A DNA stretch of 26,542 bases from assembly GCA_030916545.1 (NCBI GenBank), contig JAUPWI010000045.1:1-26542 (forward strand). Direction: 5' to 3'. Below are positions 7,721 to 15,842 of the stretch, piece by piece. Source of the DNA: Patescibacteria group bacterium. GTDB lineage: Bacteria; Patescibacteriota; Minisyncoccia; Moranbacterales; UBA1568. A program made the position numbers and the translations under genes. The notes below the pieces were generated by a model that did no database searches, had not been told where the DNA came from, and worked only from the letters and a program-made list of their open reading frames with translations. The stretch's first letter is position 1. Each line of letters starts with the position of its first letter.

Positions 7721-9526
7721 ATGGAAACTACCAATCACTTCAAAAAGGCACTCGTCTTTTTCGCGCTTTCCGGAGTGTCCGTTTCGGCATTTATCTGGTT
7801 TTCCCTTTCGCTCGGCGCGAACGGACTCTTTTTCACGCCGCTCATCATCTTCAACCTCTCGCTCCTTGGCACGCTTTTCGGATTCCTCTTCATAAGGATG
7901 CTTTCTTACCTGGACCTACCCGAAAGATTTTTCGTCCTCCTCCTTGTCTCCATTGCCCTTATTAGCATCCTTCCAGGGAAAGAGAATCCGACCGTGTTCA
8001 CCGGTCGCGACCAGGGATCCATCGCGACGGCCGCCATCGCTCTCTCGGAATATCACTCGTTCTCATTCTCGATTCCCGTCGCGCGTACCTTTTCCGCGAT
8101 CCACGAGCCGGGCATCGCCCAAAATTTCCCCGGTTTCTTTTACACCGACGAAGGAAATCTCCTCACCCAATTCCCTCTCGCCTACACCGCCTGGCTCGCG
8201 AGTTTTTTTGCCCTCTTCCACCTGAACGGTTTCGCAATCGCCAACAGCATTCTCTTCGCGCTCTCCCTCATCTCGTTCTATTTCCTCCTCCGCCCGTTTC
8301 TCGAACGACTCCTTTCGTTCATCGGGACCCTGCTTTTCGCAACCTCATTTCTCCCGGTCTGGTTCGGGAGATTCACCCTCACCGAAAACCTCGCGCTCTT
8401 CCTGTTTCTGTTCCTTTCTTTCTCGCTGGTCCAGCTCAAAACCTCCGGCCGCTTCGTCTATTACGCGTCGGCACTCTCGGCGGCGGGTATGCTCTGTTTC
8501 ACGCGTATAGAAGGATTCGCGATCCTCTTCGTCACCCTCCTCCTGATCTCCCGGCTGCCCGCGGCGCAACACATATGGAAACGCTACCCGAAAAAAAGCA
8601 TACTTATTCCCTCCGCGCTCTTCATCCTGACAATCATCGAGGTCTCCTCCGAATCGTGGCCATTCCTGACCGTCATGATGAAGGCTGCCAAGAGTTTCGC
8701 GACCGGAATAATGACTTCCGGTTCCGCACTCGTGTCGACTCATTCACCATTCATATCGCTCCTGGTCCTCTTCTTCCTCTACGGATTGATCCTAATCTTC
8801 TTCCTCGGTTTCGGGGGTATACTCCTGCTCCTCAAAAGAAAGGAGTACACTGCGCTCATACCCGTCTTTCTGGCTTTGCCCACCTTCGCGTATCTTTTCT
8901 TTCCGAATATCACCCCTGATCATCCCTGGATGCTTCGCCGCTATCTTCCCACGATCTATCCAGCACTCATGTTCGCGGCCATCATAGGACTCACGCTCCT
9001 CTTTCAGAAAAGAAAATCCTTCCCGCTCGACTTCCCATCAGACTCCCGACATCGCCTCATCTTCACGCTTATTCTGATCGGGTCATTCGTTTTCCAGATG
9101 TCAGCCTGGCAGCGAGGGCTGTTGACATGGGAAAATCACAAGCTGTTGGGAATAACCCGGGATATTGCCGATTCTTTCGGTCCGAAAGACCTCATTCTCA
9201 TCGACAGGAACGCCAGCGGTTCCCCCTTCGCGATGATTGCCGGGCCTCTCGCCTCGCTCTATCACAAGAACGCCGTCTACTTCTTCGATCCTCTTGACCT
9301 TCAAAAAATAGACCGATCGCCGTATGAACATGTCTGGCTCATCACACCAGCCGATCAAGCAACCGAGTGGAAACAGGCGCTCTCCGGATACCACCTGCGC
9401 TTCGATCGGAATCTTGCTATCGGATCCATCTCTCTCGGATCGAACCCGTCCGACCGAAAAACGCCTCTTCGATTCCCGGAAGTCATGCCCTTCGGCAACG
9501 CTTCCTCCGTTTTTGAAATCGAGTAA
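7721..9526 (+). CDS. GT-C-type polytopic membrane glycosyltransferase (GT39/ArnT-like)
   Basis: A 601-residue protein with about ten or more hydrophobic helices and a C-terminal soluble tail from about residue 460. The first large extracytoplasmic loop carries GRDQGS (95-100). An acidic residue in this place, often with D-Q-G, is the hallmark of GT-C enzymes that use lipid-phosphate sugars (PMT/ArnT/GT39-like). It would move a sugar from a polyprenyl-phosphate carrier to a lipid or protein outside the membrane; donor and acceptor are unknown. It is first in a four-gene plus-strand cluster. No Shine-Dalgarno precedes the ATG. The coding strand is very rich in C and T, only partly explained by the hydrophobic helices. 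Confidence 0.8.
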   Translation: METTNHFKKALVFFALSGVSVSAFIWFSLSLGANGLFFTPLIIFNLSLLGTLFGFLFIRMLSYLDLPERFFVLLLVSIALISILPGKENPTVFTGRDQGSIATAAIALSEYHSFSFSIPVARTFSAIHEPGIAQNFPGFFYTDEGNLLTQFPLAYTAWLASFFALFHLNGFAIANSILFALSLISFYFLLRPFLERLLSFIGTLLFATSFLPVWFGRFTLTENLALFLFLFLSFSLVQLKTSGRFVYYASALSAAGMLCFTRIEGFAILFVTLLLISRLPAAQHIWKRYPKKSILIPSALFILTIIEVSSESWPFLTVMMKAAKSFATGIMTSGSALVSTHSPFISLLVLFFLYGLILIFFLGFGGILLLLKRKEYTALIPVFLALPTFAYLFFPNITPDHPWMLRRYLPTIYPALMFAAIIGLTLLFQKRKSFPLDFPSDSRHRLIFTLILIGSFVFQMSAWQRGLLTWENHKLLGITRDIADSFGPKDLILIDRNASGSPFAMIAGPLASLYHKNAVYFFDPLDLQKIDRSPYEHVWLITPADQATEWKQALSGYHLRFDRNLAIGSISLGSNPSDRKTPLRFPEVMPFGNASSVFEIE

Positions 9527-9541
9527 ATACCCCATCGAAAT

Positions 9542-10717
9542 ATGTCGTTTCTCGAGCCCTTTTTCCCGATCGCCAAAACCGAAAGGACGTTCTACCTGAT
9601 CGGACGCGCTTCCCTGTATGTCATTTCCATATCCCTGGTTTTCTTCTGGTCCCTCCGCATCATCTTTCCCACCATCCCTTTCTCTTTCGACTTCAACGCT
9701 CCGCAGTCTACCAAAAACACCTTCCTGCATCCGCGGAGCACTACCGACCAATCTCCGCTCACCAACGGAAAAATCGCCGGAAAACAGACGCTCATCGGAA
9801 ACTTCGAAAGTCCGCAGACCTTTTCCCGAATCCGCGTCTCATTCACCCTTACGAACAAATCGCCGGATAATGCTCGTCTGAAAGCCTCCCTTTCCCGCTC
9901 ATACCGCTCCTTCTTCCTCCCTATCGATGAGACACCGCTCGCTTCCTTCGAACATCCTCCGCTCTACCGGGATACGACGAACACCTACTATGCCGAAACA
10001 GACGGAGTCCTCAAGCGCTTCGTTTCGACCGAAGCATATCTCTCGCGTTACCCCGAATCGTTCGCGCTCCCGCTCGCCACCAGCACCGCCCGATCTTTTC
10101 CGCTCTCCGATGAGTGGATCGGCTTCCGACCTGGCAGTCTCCTCGCATTCGCCGACGGCGTCTTTCTCGTAATGGATGAACACGAGATCAGACCCTTCGG
10201 AAATCCCGCGATTCTCCTCTCGATGGGATATCGATTCGATGATGTCATCCAGGCGCATGAGGAAGAGATCGGAATCTACGAACGCGGACGCGTCCTCTCA
10301 TTCGGGGCACCTCAGTCGGACGGAACCCTTTTCCAGGACCAAGACAGTGGCGCCTATCTCCTGGTAAACGGCAAGAAACTCCAGCCTATCACCTCACCGG
10401 AATACCGGAAATTCATACTTGAAAAGACCTCCCCCATCATCGCATCACTCTCCTCACGCAACGTCACGCTTTCCTGCGTACCGATATCCTCCTGGTTCCA
10501 TAGAAGGACGCTCACGTGCGATATGCCGAAAAACGCATTACCGTCGGAATTCGGAAGCGCCTTCCAACTTTCTCTCAAGAATAACGCGCCTGATATCCCG
10601 GTCGACCTTGAGGCGATCACGATCTCGCTCGTCACCGACCGGACACAGAGCAATTTCACCCTCTTCACACATCAGATTTTTTCACGCCTGCTCAATCGGT
10701 TCGGACAAAATACCTGA
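9542..10717 (+). CDS. Single-pass surface protein with three 'NGK+.PI.S' repeat units
   Basis: A 391-residue protein of unknown function. A short cytosolic start is followed by one membrane helix (about 22-45), and the rest should lie outside. Three related units are visible: YYAETDGVLKRFVSTEAYLS (149-168), FLVMDEHEIRPFGNPAILLS (208-227) followed by MGYRFDDV, and YLLVNGKKLQPITSPEYRKF (272-291). The pattern is a beta-hairpin 'Y/FLv.dGk.kPf.s...fl..GY', which I recall from CPR secreted proteins. The units are preceded by GSLLAF/GTLFQD strands. It starts 15 bases after the GT-C enzyme and may be its glycoprotein substrate or a partner; this is inference. No Shine-Dalgarno is visible. An alternative is a sugar-binding accessory protein. 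Confidence 0.75.
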   Translation: MSFLEPFFPIAKTERTFYLIGRASLYVISISLVFFWSLRIIFPTIPFSFDFNAPQSTKNTFLHPRSTTDQSPLTNGKIAGKQTLIGNFESPQTFSRIRVSFTLTNKSPDNARLKASLSRSYRSFFLPIDETPLASFEHPPLYRDTTNTYYAETDGVLKRFVSTEAYLSRYPESFALPLATSTARSFPLSDEWIGFRPGSLLAFADGVFLVMDEHEIRPFGNPAILLSMGYRFDDVIQAHEEEIGIYERGRVLSFGAPQSDGTLFQDQDSGAYLLVNGKKLQPITSPEYRKFILEKTSPIIASLSSRNVTLSCVPISSWFHRRTLTCDMPKNALPSEFGSAFQLSLKNNAPDIPVDLEAITISLVTDRTQSNFTLFTHQIFSRLLNRFGQNT

Positions 10718-10730
10718 TCCTTCTCTCCCT

Positions 10731-11135
10731 ATGCGACTATCGTTCCTCCCGCTCCTGAAACATCAGAGGATGACACCCGTTATCTTCGCTCTTTTTACCG
10801 AGTTCCTCATGCTCGCTACTTTCGGATTCATGGTGCTTCTCTCACTCGAAATACTCCTCCCGAGCTTCGTCTCGGCCCGCGTGAACCTCGCCCTTTTTTT
10901 CGGCAGTATTCTATCACTCTTCGTCCTCCACCATGCCCTTTCGGTGTGGCTTGACCAGGAAATCCGCTCTCCGAAGCGTTACGTCGTCCGAACCTGCGGG
11001 ATATTCCTCGGTCTCTGGGGCATCACTCTGCTGGTACTATCACTGTTCAAATTCCCGGTTCTCGCCATCGTGACCATTCTCCTCCTCTGCAGTCTCCTTG
11101 CGTATCTCTTCCGGAAGATATTACTCACCGTATGA
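10731..11135 (+). CDS. Small four-helix membrane protein, unknown function
   Basis: A 134-residue protein read from the ATG at 10731; the same frame is open further upstream but overlaps the preceding gene and is arginine/serine-rich out-of-frame sequence, so the later start is right. Four hydrophobic helices are visible (roughly residues 15-38, 43-65, 82-103 and 105-128) with a basic link, RSPKRYVVR, between helices 2 and 3. I do not recognise the family. The size recalls GtrA-like flippase partners, but the characteristic residues are not seen. It begins 13 bases after the surface protein and its stop overlaps the next start (ATGA), so it is translationally coupled to the GT4. Confidence 0.7.
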   Translation: MRLSFLPLLKHQRMTPVIFALFTEFLMLATFGFMVLLSLEILLPSFVSARVNLALFFGSILSLFVLHHALSVWLDQEIRSPKRYVVRTCGIFLGLWGITLLVLSLFKFPVLAIVTILLLCSLLAYLFRKILLTV

Positions 11136-12268
11136 CGACCGCCCTCCAAGTCGCCGACCTCGATGCTTCCCGAATCGACGGAACACGTGTCTATATCCTG
11201 GAACTCCTAAAACGTTTCGGTGTCTTGGCGCCGGACGAAGCGTTTCATCTCTACCACAAATATGCCTTCAATCCGGAACTCACACCGCCCCTATTCGAAA
11301 ATTACACGGTCCACCCGATTCCCTTTCCGAACCAGTGGATGCAAACCCGCTTCGCACTGGAAATGTACCGCTCTCTCCCCGAAAGAATATTCTTTCCCGT
11401 TCAGGCCGTTCCCGTATTCCTTCCGAAAGCATCACGGGTCACGGTCACGGTCCACGATCTCGCCTTCCGGAAATATCCCGACACCTTCACGACCGCGACC
11501 CGATTCAAATTGGATTTTCTTCTGAACCGCGCCGTTTCCCGGGCCCAAAACATCATCGCCGTTTCGGAAGCGACGAAGCGCGACCTGCTCGCCTCGTTCC
11601 CGACACTCTCAGAAACCTCGGTCCACGTCATTCATCACGGATTCGATCGCGAACGCTTCGGGACACGGATTCCAGCGCACGCCAAACAGAGCCTCCTTGA
11701 TACCTACGGTCTCCGTGACCAGGGATATGTCCTCTATGTCGGCGCACTCCAGCCTCGGAAAAACCTCGTCCGACTCATCGAGGCCTTCGCTCTTCTCAAA
11801 CGGAACGTACCCGAAGCACGACTCGTGCTCGCCGGTGAACCAGCCTGGTTGTCCCAGGAAATCTTCACGGCCCAGACGCTCTCACCTTATCGTGAAGATA
11901 TCTTCATTCTCGGACAAGTGCCCTCGGATCATCTCCCTACCCTCTACCAGGGCGCCCGGTGCTTCACCTTTCCCTCGCTCTACGAGGGATTCGGTCTGCC
12001 GATTCTCGAAGCGTTCGCTTCAGGAACACCGGTCCTGACTGCCGATAATTCCAGCCTGCCGGAAGTCGCAGGAGATGCGGCGCTATTTACGGACGCTTTC
12101 GATAGCCACATGCTCGCCACGCAACTCCTACGCCTCTGGCAAGATGACCACCTCCGCGAAATACTCATCGCGAAAGGAAGAGAACGTCTTCAGGCGTTCT
12201 CTTGGGATACCTGCGCACAAAAAACGCTCTCCCTGATACTTGGGGACCAGGAAGCTCGTCAAGCGTGA
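11132..12268 (+). CDS. Glycosyltransferase family 4
   Basis: A 378-residue GT-B enzyme, likely a cytosolic hexosyl- or mannosyltransferase. Signatures in order are the N-terminal VTVTVHDLAFRKYPDTF, AQNIIAVSEATKRDLL, the donor-site start YVLYVGALQPRKNLVRLIEA, the FILGQVPSDHLPTLYQGARC segment, and the E-x7-E motif in SLYEGFGLPILEAFASG. These match the mannosyltransferase group of GT4 often called MtfB/WbpY-like. The ATG overlaps the stop of the four-helix protein by four bases. The 3' end overlaps the convergent ispH gene by ten bases, leaving no room for a terminator. Confidence 0.9.
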   Translation: MTTALQVADLDASRIDGTRVYILELLKRFGVLAPDEAFHLYHKYAFNPELTPPLFENYTVHPIPFPNQWMQTRFALEMYRSLPERIFFPVQAVPVFLPKASRVTVTVHDLAFRKYPDTFTTATRFKLDFLLNRAVSRAQNIIAVSEATKRDLLASFPTLSETSVHVIHHGFDRERFGTRIPAHAKQSLLDTYGLRDQGYVLYVGALQPRKNLVRLIEAFALLKRNVPEARLVLAGEPAWLSQEIFTAQTLSPYREDIFILGQVPSDHLPTLYQGARCFTFPSLYEGFGLPILEAFASGTPVLTADNSSLPEVAGDAALFTDAFDSHMLATQLLRLWQDDHLREILIAKGRERLQAFSWDTCAQKTLSLILGDQEARQA

Positions 12269-13215
12269 TGCTTCGGTGCGCGCAACTGAACCAGTTCAGG
12301 CGGCGGGGTAAACCGCATATTCTCTTCCAGAGCCTGAAAATCCTCGATAGAATAGCCGCGCTGTCGAAAAAACTCGACCGCCTCCGAAATCACCCGCTCC
12401 GGCGCACTCGCTCCGGCGCTGATGCCGATCGTCCCTTTCCCGGATAACCATGTTTCCTCGACCATCGAGATATCATCCACCAGATAGGATTCGACCCCAG
12501 CCGCCCGGGCCGTCTCCATCAGTCGTCTCGAATTCGAAGAATTCTGCGATCCGAAAATAAGCACCGCTTCCGACCGCTCCGCCAACGCCTTGACGGCGGT
12601 CTGACGGTTCGTGGTCGCGAAACAGATATCCTGAAGCGGCGGAGCGATGATCTGCGGATACCGCTCCTTCAACGCCGCGATGATATCGGACGTCTCATCG
12701 ATCGAGAGCGTCGTCTGTGTCAGATACACCAATTTTTCCGGGTTTCCGATGGCAAGCCGATCGATATCGGCAACGGTCTCGATGACCGGAATCAATGAAT
12801 CCGGTGCTTCCCCCAACACGCCCACTCCCTCGATATGCCCCCGATGTCCGATATAGAGCACCTGATACCCTTCCCTCAGATAGCGAAGCAGCTCCAAGTG
12901 TACCTTCGTCACGAGCGGACACGTCGCATCGATCAGGGTGACCCTGCGCTCCCGGGCTTCTTCATAATGCGCACGCGGTGAACCATGAGCCGAAAAGACG
13001 ACCACCGAACCTTCCGGCACTTCCGCAAGCGCCTCGATCGTAATAGCGCCCTTGCGTTCCAGATCGGCCACGACATGCCTGTTATGAACGATCTCATGCT
13101 TCACATACACGGGCGTACCACAAATCCGCAGGGTTTCTTCGACCGCTGCCACCGCCCGAGCCACCCCGGCACAAAACCCTCGAGGTGAGGCTAGAAGAAT
13201 CTTCTTCTGTTTCAT
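12259..13215 (-). CDS. ispH: 4-hydroxy-3-methylbut-2-enyl diphosphate reductase
   Basis: A 318-residue iron-sulfur enzyme that reduces HMBPP to IPP and DMAPP, the last step of the MEP isoprenoid pathway. The three cluster cysteines are present: Cys15 (RGFCAGV), Cys99 (DATCPLV) and Cys198 (DICFATTN). Substrate-site residues are also visible: H44 (IVHN), H77 (SAHGSP), H127 and E129 (GHRGHIEG), T168 (TQTT), the SSNS-type loop (QNSSNSRR) and GASAP near the end. Length is normal. It follows pyrH by ten bases in a proS-pyrH-ispH operon. IPP here would feed undecaprenyl carriers used by the nearby glycosyltransferases and MurJ. Many CPR genomes lack this pathway. Confidence 0.96.
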   Translation of the reverse strand: MKQKKILLASPRGFCAGVARAVAAVEETLRICGTPVYVKHEIVHNRHVVADLERKGAITIEALAEVPEGSVVVFSAHGSPRAHYEEARERRVTLIDATCPLVTKVHLELLRYLREGYQVLYIGHRGHIEGVGVLGEAPDSLIPVIETVADIDRLAIGNPEKLVYLTQTTLSIDETSDIIAALKERYPQIIAPPLQDICFATTNRQTAVKALAERSEAVLIFGSQNSSNSRRLMETARAAGVESYLVDDISMVEETWLSGKGTIGISAGASAPERVISEAVEFFRQRGYSIEDFQALEENMRFTPPPELVQLRAPKHHA

Positions 13216-13225
13216 GGTAAGATAC

Positions 13226-13945
13226 TCAATCCTTAATCACCGTTCCGACGAACGGTTTCCCGTTCAGGGCATGAGCGAGATTCCCCAGATTCTGCCCGTT
13301 CAGGATGATGACTTCCATATTCTCTTCCTCGGCCAACCGGGCGGCGATCGGATCGAACGGCGCATTCATTCCCGGGTCCCACTCGTTCCCTACCAGTTTC
13401 CGGAATCCCTTCCAATCCATATTCTTCCACGGCTTCGCGTCCGGAAACTGCCGCGGATCCCGGTCATAGACGTAATCGATATTCGAAAGGTTGATGATTT
13501 TTTTCGCGCCAAGATATTTCCCAAGCAGGACCGCATCGAAATCTGTCGAATGCCCAGGACGCCATCCCCCGGCCACAAGTATCGGCTCCTTGGCTCCATA
13601 AAAATCTTCCAGATCATGCGGGTTCGTATTGATACGCGGATGGGCATGGGCGCGGAATACGGTACGGATGAAATGCGCATTCATACGGGTCGCGTGGATA
13701 CCGAGCCAGTCTTTGTCATCATCGGTAATTCGACTCACGATGCCTGCTGCCTCGATATAGCGCCGAGCGGTCTTCCCTCCCCCCGTGATCAAGATGAACT
13801 GCTTACCCGCCTTCACTTCGCTCACGATGAGTTTTTTGAAATCCTTGACGAAATCGATATCGATAGTATCCGGAACCAGAAGCGATCCTCCAAGGGAGAT
13901 GACGATGCGCGTCGAAATCGGGGACATATGACAAAAATCATTCAT
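13226..13945 (-). CDS. pyrH: UMP kinase, archaeal-like type
   Basis: A 239-residue amino-acid-kinase-fold enzyme that phosphorylates UMP to UDP. The N-terminal nucleotide loop SLGGSLLVP and the TGGGKTARRY segment are present. The UMP/ATP region reads GGWRPGHSTDFDAVLLGKYL and NLSNIDYVYDRDPRQFPDA, which resembles archaeal UMP kinases and the version seen in CPR bacteria more than E. coli PyrH (which has GTGNPFFTTDSAA). It starts three bases after proS stops, with GGTGGT upstream as a weak ribosome site; an internal ATG (MSPIST, 13927) is less likely. UDP made here leads to UDP-sugars and to CTP via pyrG. Confidence 0.93.
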   Translation of the reverse strand: MNDFCHMSPISTRIVISLGGSLLVPDTIDIDFVKDFKKLIVSEVKAGKQFILITGGGKTARRYIEAAGIVSRITDDDKDWLGIHATRMNAHFIRTVFRAHAHPRINTNPHDLEDFYGAKEPILVAGGWRPGHSTDFDAVLLGKYLGAKKIINLSNIDYVYDRDPRQFPDAKPWKNMDWKGFRKLVGNEWDPGMNAPFDPIAARLAEEENMEVIILNGQNLGNLAHALNGKPFVGTVIKD

Positions 13946-13948
13946 GAA

Positions 13949-15196
13949 TTACCCAACCACCACCCGAAAATGCTCCGAGAGATCCACTAAAGAAATCTTG
14001 TCTACCGAACCATCACTGCGTCGTTTAACCTCCGCCTCGCCACTCTCAAGAGTCTTCTTACCGATGATGACCTGATACGGGATACCGATCAGATCGCTTT
14101 CTGCGAACTTCTCTCCGGCCGAGACGGTACGATCATCATACAACGTTTCGATGCCGGATGAAGTCAGGTCCTGGTAGATCCGATCCGCCTCCTTGTCCTG
14201 CCCGAGGGAAAGAAGATGAACTCGAAATGGCGCGACTGACTCCGGCCACACTATTCCCTTCTCATCCGACAGTGTTTCGACGATCGTTCCCATCACCCGG
14301 CCCGGCCCGATGCCATAGCAGCCCATAAGCACCGGCCGCTCTTCACCGTGCTCATCGCGGAACTTGAGTCCGAGCGGGTCGGAAAAACGCGTTCCGAGCG
14401 TGAAAATATTCCCGACTTCGATGGACTTCTTCTCGACCAGCGCTTCGCGCTTCATACCGAGATCCGCAAGCACTTCATCCGTGAACACTTCCTTGTTCAA
14501 TGCCCGACCGCTCGCCTCATCGACATATATCAAATCTTCACCCGCCTCGCTCACCGTCTGAAATTCCTCCGAATACTTGCTGAAAATCCCGCCGGAAGCG
14601 AATGTCGCATACGTCGATTTTCCCAAACCTACCCGTTCGAAGATGCGCAGATATGCCGCACGGACAGAGGCGTAGAGCTCGGCATGCTCTTCTTCCGTTC
14701 GGGCGAAAGAGTAGAGATCCTTCATAATGAACTCCCGTACCCGCATGATGCCTGACTTCGCCCGCATCTCATTGCGGAACTTCGTCTGAAACTGGTACGC
14801 AAGCAACGGAAGGTCGCGGTAGGAATTCACATACTGCGTCATAAGGCGCGTCACCGGCTCCTCGTGCGTCGAGCCGAGCCCGAGTTCCGTTCCGTTTTTC
14901 AGGACCGTCTTGAACCAGACATCCACTTTGCGATCATCCCATCGGTCCGTCTTCTCCCACAACGCCTTTTCCTGAAGCGCGGTCAGAGAAAGCTCCTGGC
15001 CGCCGATTGCGTCCATTTCTTCACGGATGACACCAATTACCTTGTTGAGCACCCGGAGCCCGAGCGGAAGGAAGGAGTAGACACCGGCCATTTCCTTATG
15101 GATGAAACCAGCCCGGATAAGCAGCTGGGCGTTCTTGGAAACCTCGTCCTTCGGCACCTGCCGCGAGACCCGGGTGAACAGTTGTGACTGACGCAT
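13949..15196 (-). CDS. proS: Prolyl-tRNA synthetase, short form without INS editing domain
   Basis: A 415-residue class II synthetase that charges tRNA-Pro. Visible features are the proline-pocket GSTHEEPVT (109-117), motif 2 around TKFRNEMRAKSGIMRVREF (138-156), motif 3 MGCYGIGPGRVMG (291-303) and the C-terminal anticodon-binding domain with DDRTVSAGEKF. Bacterial ProRS is usually about 570 residues with a roughly 180-residue INS editing domain between motifs 2 and 3. Here only a short linker of about 35 residues is left (around 222-255). It is therefore of the short type also known in alphaproteobacteria and should lack cis-editing of Ala-tRNA-Pro. The start is firm: AAGGAG lies six bases before the ATG. 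Confidence 0.95.
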   Translation of the reverse strand: MRQSQLFTRVSRQVPKDEVSKNAQLLIRAGFIHKEMAGVYSFLPLGLRVLNKVIGVIREEMDAIGGQELSLTALQEKALWEKTDRWDDRKVDVWFKTVLKNGTELGLGSTHEEPVTRLMTQYVNSYRDLPLLAYQFQTKFRNEMRAKSGIMRVREFIMKDLYSFARTEEEHAELYASVRAAYLRIFERVGLGKSTYATFASGGIFSKYSEEFQTVSEAGEDLIYVDEASGRALNKEVFTDEVLADLGMKREALVEKKSIEVGNIFTLGTRFSDPLGLKFRDEHGEERPVLMGCYGIGPGRVMGTIVETLSDEKGIVWPESVAPFRVHLLSLGQDKEADRIYQDLTSSGIETLYDDRTVSAGEKFAESDLIGIPYQVIIGKKTLESGEAEVKRRSDGSVDKISLVDLSEHFRVVVG

Positions 15197-15223
15197 AGGT
15201 GACTCCTTATCATATCTTTCCCC

Positions 15224-15252
15224 ATATTACGCCATCCCTCCGGCTTGGTCAA
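15224..15252 (-). promoter_or_regulatory. Promoter of the proS-pyrH-ispH operon, TTGACC-N17-TAATAT
   Basis: On the minus strand, TTGACC (15247-15252) and TAATAT (15224-15229) are 17 bases apart. Transcription would start near 15217, giving a leader of about 20 bases that carries the AAGGAG ribosome site of proS. It lies just beyond the terminator of the upstream gene, which supports both calls. Confidence 0.65.
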
Positions 15253-15275
15253 ACCTATTTTTCCTTTTTGGAGAC

Positions 15276-15328
15276 AAAAAAAATACGGGAACGAAAGATC
15301 TTAGGGATTCCCCAAAACCTCGTTCCCG
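15276..15328 (-). terminator. Rho-independent terminator of the small unknown gene
   Basis: A 9-bp perfect inverted repeat (CGGGAACGA at 15286-15294, TCGTTCCCG at 15320-15328) encloses 25 bases with a small inner GGGA/TCCC repeat. On the minus strand it is followed at once by TAT7-like sequence (eight plus-strand A's at 15276-15283). It lies between the end of the 15400-15789 gene and the proS promoter. Confidence 0.7.
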
Positions 15329-15399
15329 CGTCTCACATCATCCTTCTTTCTCGGTATGCTACCCAGCCGAAACTATGCAAACCGAAGTCTTCGAAGTTT

Positions 15400-15789
15400 T
15401 CACTTCCTGGTAAGCGACTCCGCCAACACCACATCGAAGAGTTCGAAAAAGCTCGGAATGACTTTCCTGGGAGCTCCCTCCAGCTTTTTCCTGGTCGCCT
15501 CATCCGACCAGGGATGAGAATCATATTGGATTCCATATCGGAGATCCTCTATGCTTTCGCGGATCCAGTGCGGAATCCGGAGTGAATCCAGTAAAGTTGA
15601 ATGACTGAGGCATCCAGGCGTGAGCGCCAGGACGGATTCTAAAAGCTGGGGTGCTACTTTCCCCTCGCCACCATAGTAGATGATTCTGGCGTCCCGAAAC
15701 TCAGATAACTCGGACACGCCGAATCTTCTTACCAACCAAAGCGCGAAAAGTGCCTCGATTGATAACTTCTGCTCCATTAGAATCCACAT
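15400..15789 (-). CDS. Small protein of unknown function (129 aa) with strong own promoter
   Basis: I do not recognise this protein. It is 129 residues, probably soluble and largely helical, opening with an amphipathic segment (KLSIEALFALWLVRRFG) and containing RIPHWIRESIEDLRYGIQYD and a hydrophobic end, IPSFFELFDVVLAESL. There are no signal peptide, membrane helices or metal-binding motifs. Its reality rests on context: a textbook extended -10 promoter upstream, GGGG eight bases before the ATG, and a matching Rho-independent terminator downstream, with no competing frame. It stands alone between rseP and proS. A second ATG at residue 5 is possible but has no ribosome site. Confidence 0.72.
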   Translation of the reverse strand: MWILMEQKLSIEALFALWLVRRFGVSELSEFRDARIIYYGGEGKVAPQLLESVLALTPGCLSHSTLLDSLRIPHWIRESIEDLRYGIQYDSHPWSDEATRKKLEGAPRKVIPSFFELFDVVLAESLTRK

Positions 15790-15800
15790 GCCGAGCCCCT

Positions 15801-15820
15801 TTTGAAAAAATTTGAAAAAA
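15801..15820 (-). repeat. Tandem 10-bp repeat in the leader of the unknown gene
   Basis: Two exact copies of TTTGAAAAAA (plus strand) lie between the promoter and the ribosome site of the 15400-15789 gene. They make its leader extremely A/T-rich in an otherwise GC-balanced region, possibly an unstructured leader that helps translation or a protein-binding site. Confidence 0.6.
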
Positions 15821-15842
15821 ATATTTTAAAAAACGAAGATTA

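Noticed and set aside
13214..13990. 258-residue plus-strand open frame over pyrH
   Set aside because: pyrH is well supported on the minus strand; the plus frame has no family resemblance.
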